DNA of 9,069 nt, from contig CAKUGX010000081.1 in NCBI GenBank assembly GCA_934654765.1, positions 1 through 9,069 of the forward strand, written 5' to 3'. The position numbers and the translations under genes are program-made. This document shows, in pieces, positions 7,929 to 9,069 of this stretch. Each line of letters starts with the position of its first letter. Positions within the stretch are counted from its first letter, which is position 1. The notes under the pieces are model-generated. The model made no database searches and was not told the DNA's origin. It saw only the letters and a program-made list of their open reading frames with translations. This DNA is from an uncultured Collinsella sp. (GTDB lineage Bacteria; Actinomycetota; Coriobacteriia; Coriobacteriales; Coriobacteriaceae).

Positions 7929-9069
7929 CTAATCGTCCTTGTCGTCCTTCATGACAACGGTGGTCTCGGTGTGGCTGAAGGTGTCGTGCTTCTCGGTCAG
8001 GTCGAGCTCGCCACAATACTCATCGGCATGGGTTGCTTCGTTGGCCGTCTTGAGTTGGCCTACCAGCAGCACGTCTCCGATAATCACGATGATCAGTGGC
8101 GCGACGATGTTGATGAGGATGCCCTCGACATCAAAGGCGAGGTAGTCCGGATCGAAGGCGTTCTCTCCCATAAAGAGAATCTGGGAGAGGACAAACCCGA
8201 TCACAAAGAACAGCACCGAGGCGATGGCAAGCTTGGGCTTGGAGCAGGGGAGCTCGCCGACCATGCGACCGGTCTGGCCGTTCATGGCAAACAGATAGCT
8301 CTTGCCGTTCCACGAGGTGGAAAGCATCCACACGGGGAACAGGGCATAGTCGCTGTCTTCCCAGGTGTAGTCGAGCTGCTTGCTTTCGACCGTGGCGTCG
8401 TCGTACTCGTCGACGACGGTCTCGCGCAGGGCCGAGATCGTGCTCTCCTCCATGCGGCGCTCGGCACGTGCCTTGCAGGTCTCGCAATCCTCGTCATAGC
8501 GGTTGGCGATGTAGCCGGGCATATAGGCGACCGAGAACGGGCGCAGCGCGTCGTAGTCAAACGGCTCGATGGCATCCATGTGGCCGTCGGGCATCTTGGA
8601 CGATCCGTCGACGGGCACGCGCTCAAACGAGATATTGCCCTTACGGTAGGCATCGTAGTGGTCGGTGGTCGTGACGGTGCGGTCGGATTCCTCGGTTACG
8701 GTCTCGTTGGTCGCGTCGAAATACACTTCGCCGTCCACGTGGGCGCCGTAAAGCCAAAACGGTACGTAGACACCTTGGACTTCGTCGATATGGTTGCCGG
8801 TGACAAAGCTCTTGGGCAGTAAGATCTTGCCCTTGTAGTGTTCCTTGAGCGCGGCCATGACATCGTCGCGTCCGAGCTTAAACGGGATCACCAGATCGGG
8901 CGAGAAATCTCCCGAGAGCTGGCCGGGTGCCACGGCGGAGTTGCCGCAGTACGGGCAGGTGGTAACGGCGACAGTGCCATCGGACACGAGCTCGGCGCCG
9001 CACGACGAGCAGATGTATCCGGCGTTTTGGGCCAGCTCCTGCACGGTATCGTCGACAGCAGGTTTGGGA
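7929..9069 (-). CDS. Zinc-ribbon membrane protein, YdjG-like (5' end outside window)
   Basis: The frame is open to the right edge, giving 379 visible residues; a GTG at 9044 is unlikely to be the start because in-frame codons continue before it. A zinc ribbon is visible at residues 20-41 (CSSC...CPYC; Cys20, 23, 38, 41). Members of this family, often named TFIIB-type zinc ribbon or 'replisome organizer', usually carry another ribbon at the extreme N-terminus, which would lie beyond the edge. A long soluble region follows with VIPFKLGRDD, YVPFWLYGAHVDGEVYFDA and a YALFPVWMLSTSWNGKSYLF beta segment, including a CETC pair. Two membrane segments (about 280-300 and 317-339) precede a 40-residue acidic tail. 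This layout matches Bacillus YdjG, a membrane partner of the SPFH protein encoded next. The replication-related names in databases are misleading; a membrane-anchor role in envelope stress is the better inference. Confidence 0.87.
   Translation of the reverse strand, partial: PKPAVDDTVQELAQNAGYICSSCGAELVSDGTVAVTTCPYCGNSAVAPGQLSGDFSPDLVIPFKLGRDDVMAALKEHYKGKILLPKSFVTGNHIDEVQGVYVPFWLYGAHVDGEVYFDATNETVTEESDRTVTTTDHYDAYRKGNISFERVPVDGSSKMPDGHMDAIEPFDYDALRPFSVAYMPGYIANRYDEDCETCKARAERRMEESTISALRETVVDEYDDATVESKQLDYTWEDSDYALFPVWMLSTSWNGKSYLFAMNGQTGRMVGELPCSKPKLAIASVLFFVIGFVLSQILFMGENAFDPDYLAFDVEGILINIVAPLIIVIIGDVLLVGQLKTANEATHADEYCGELDLTEKHDTFSHTETTVVMKDDKDD

Noticed and set aside
7971..8822. 283-residue plus-strand reading frame opposite the YdjG-like gene
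   Set aside because: No domain, and it mirrors a gene with membrane segments and a zinc ribbon.
6645..9069. Phage or virus remnant, suggested by the 'virion core' and 'replisome organizer' names of these families
   Set aside because: Those names are historical; domain layout and adjacency match the chromosomal YdjG/YdjI envelope-stress proteins, and no phage gene, integrase or attachment site is present.

Overview
The window looks like chromosomal DNA of a high-GC, gut-type actinobacterium of the class Coriobacteriia, possibly Collinsella. This is an inference from GC-rich third codon positions, the gene families present and the style of the intergenic hairpins; there is no rRNA or marker gene to confirm it. 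Six protein genes were recognised and no RNA gene, CRISPR array or mobile element.

Left part, plus strand (1-1395): the 3' nine-tenths or more of a family 1 glycoside hydrolase of the 6-phospho-beta-glucosidase type, with both catalytic glutamates and the phosphate-binding Ser/Lys/Tyr set. Its start lies just left of the window. A perfect 17-bp GC-rich hairpin closes it.

Centre, plus strand (1531-5530): a three-gene signalling operon joined by 4-bp start/stop overlaps (GTGA, then ATGA). Gene one is a 7TM-type membrane sensor with a PAS-like segment and a C-terminal region resembling a histidine kinase that has lost its phospho-acceptor and ATP-binding motifs. Gene two is a membrane histidine kinase with intact H, N and G boxes. 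Gene three is a NarL/LuxR-type response regulator with an intact receiver and HTH. The simplest reading is a two-component system with an additional pseudokinase-like sensor subunit. Ligand and target genes cannot be read from the window.

Between 5531 and 5721 are two perfect hairpins where the plus-strand operon and a minus-strand gene set converge.

Right part, minus strand (9069 down to 5722): a zinc-ribbon, two-TM membrane protein resembling Bacillus YdjG (start beyond the right edge), then an SPFH protein with two C-terminal zinc ribbons (YdjI family), then, after a hairpin, a two-domain lipoprotein. YdjG and YdjI act with PspA in envelope-stress handling in Bacillus subtilis. Here neither a PspA nor a YdjH-like gene is visible, and the lipoprotein occupies the end of the cluster. 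The two most notable items are this variant YdjG/YdjI cluster and the pseudokinase-plus-kinase arrangement.
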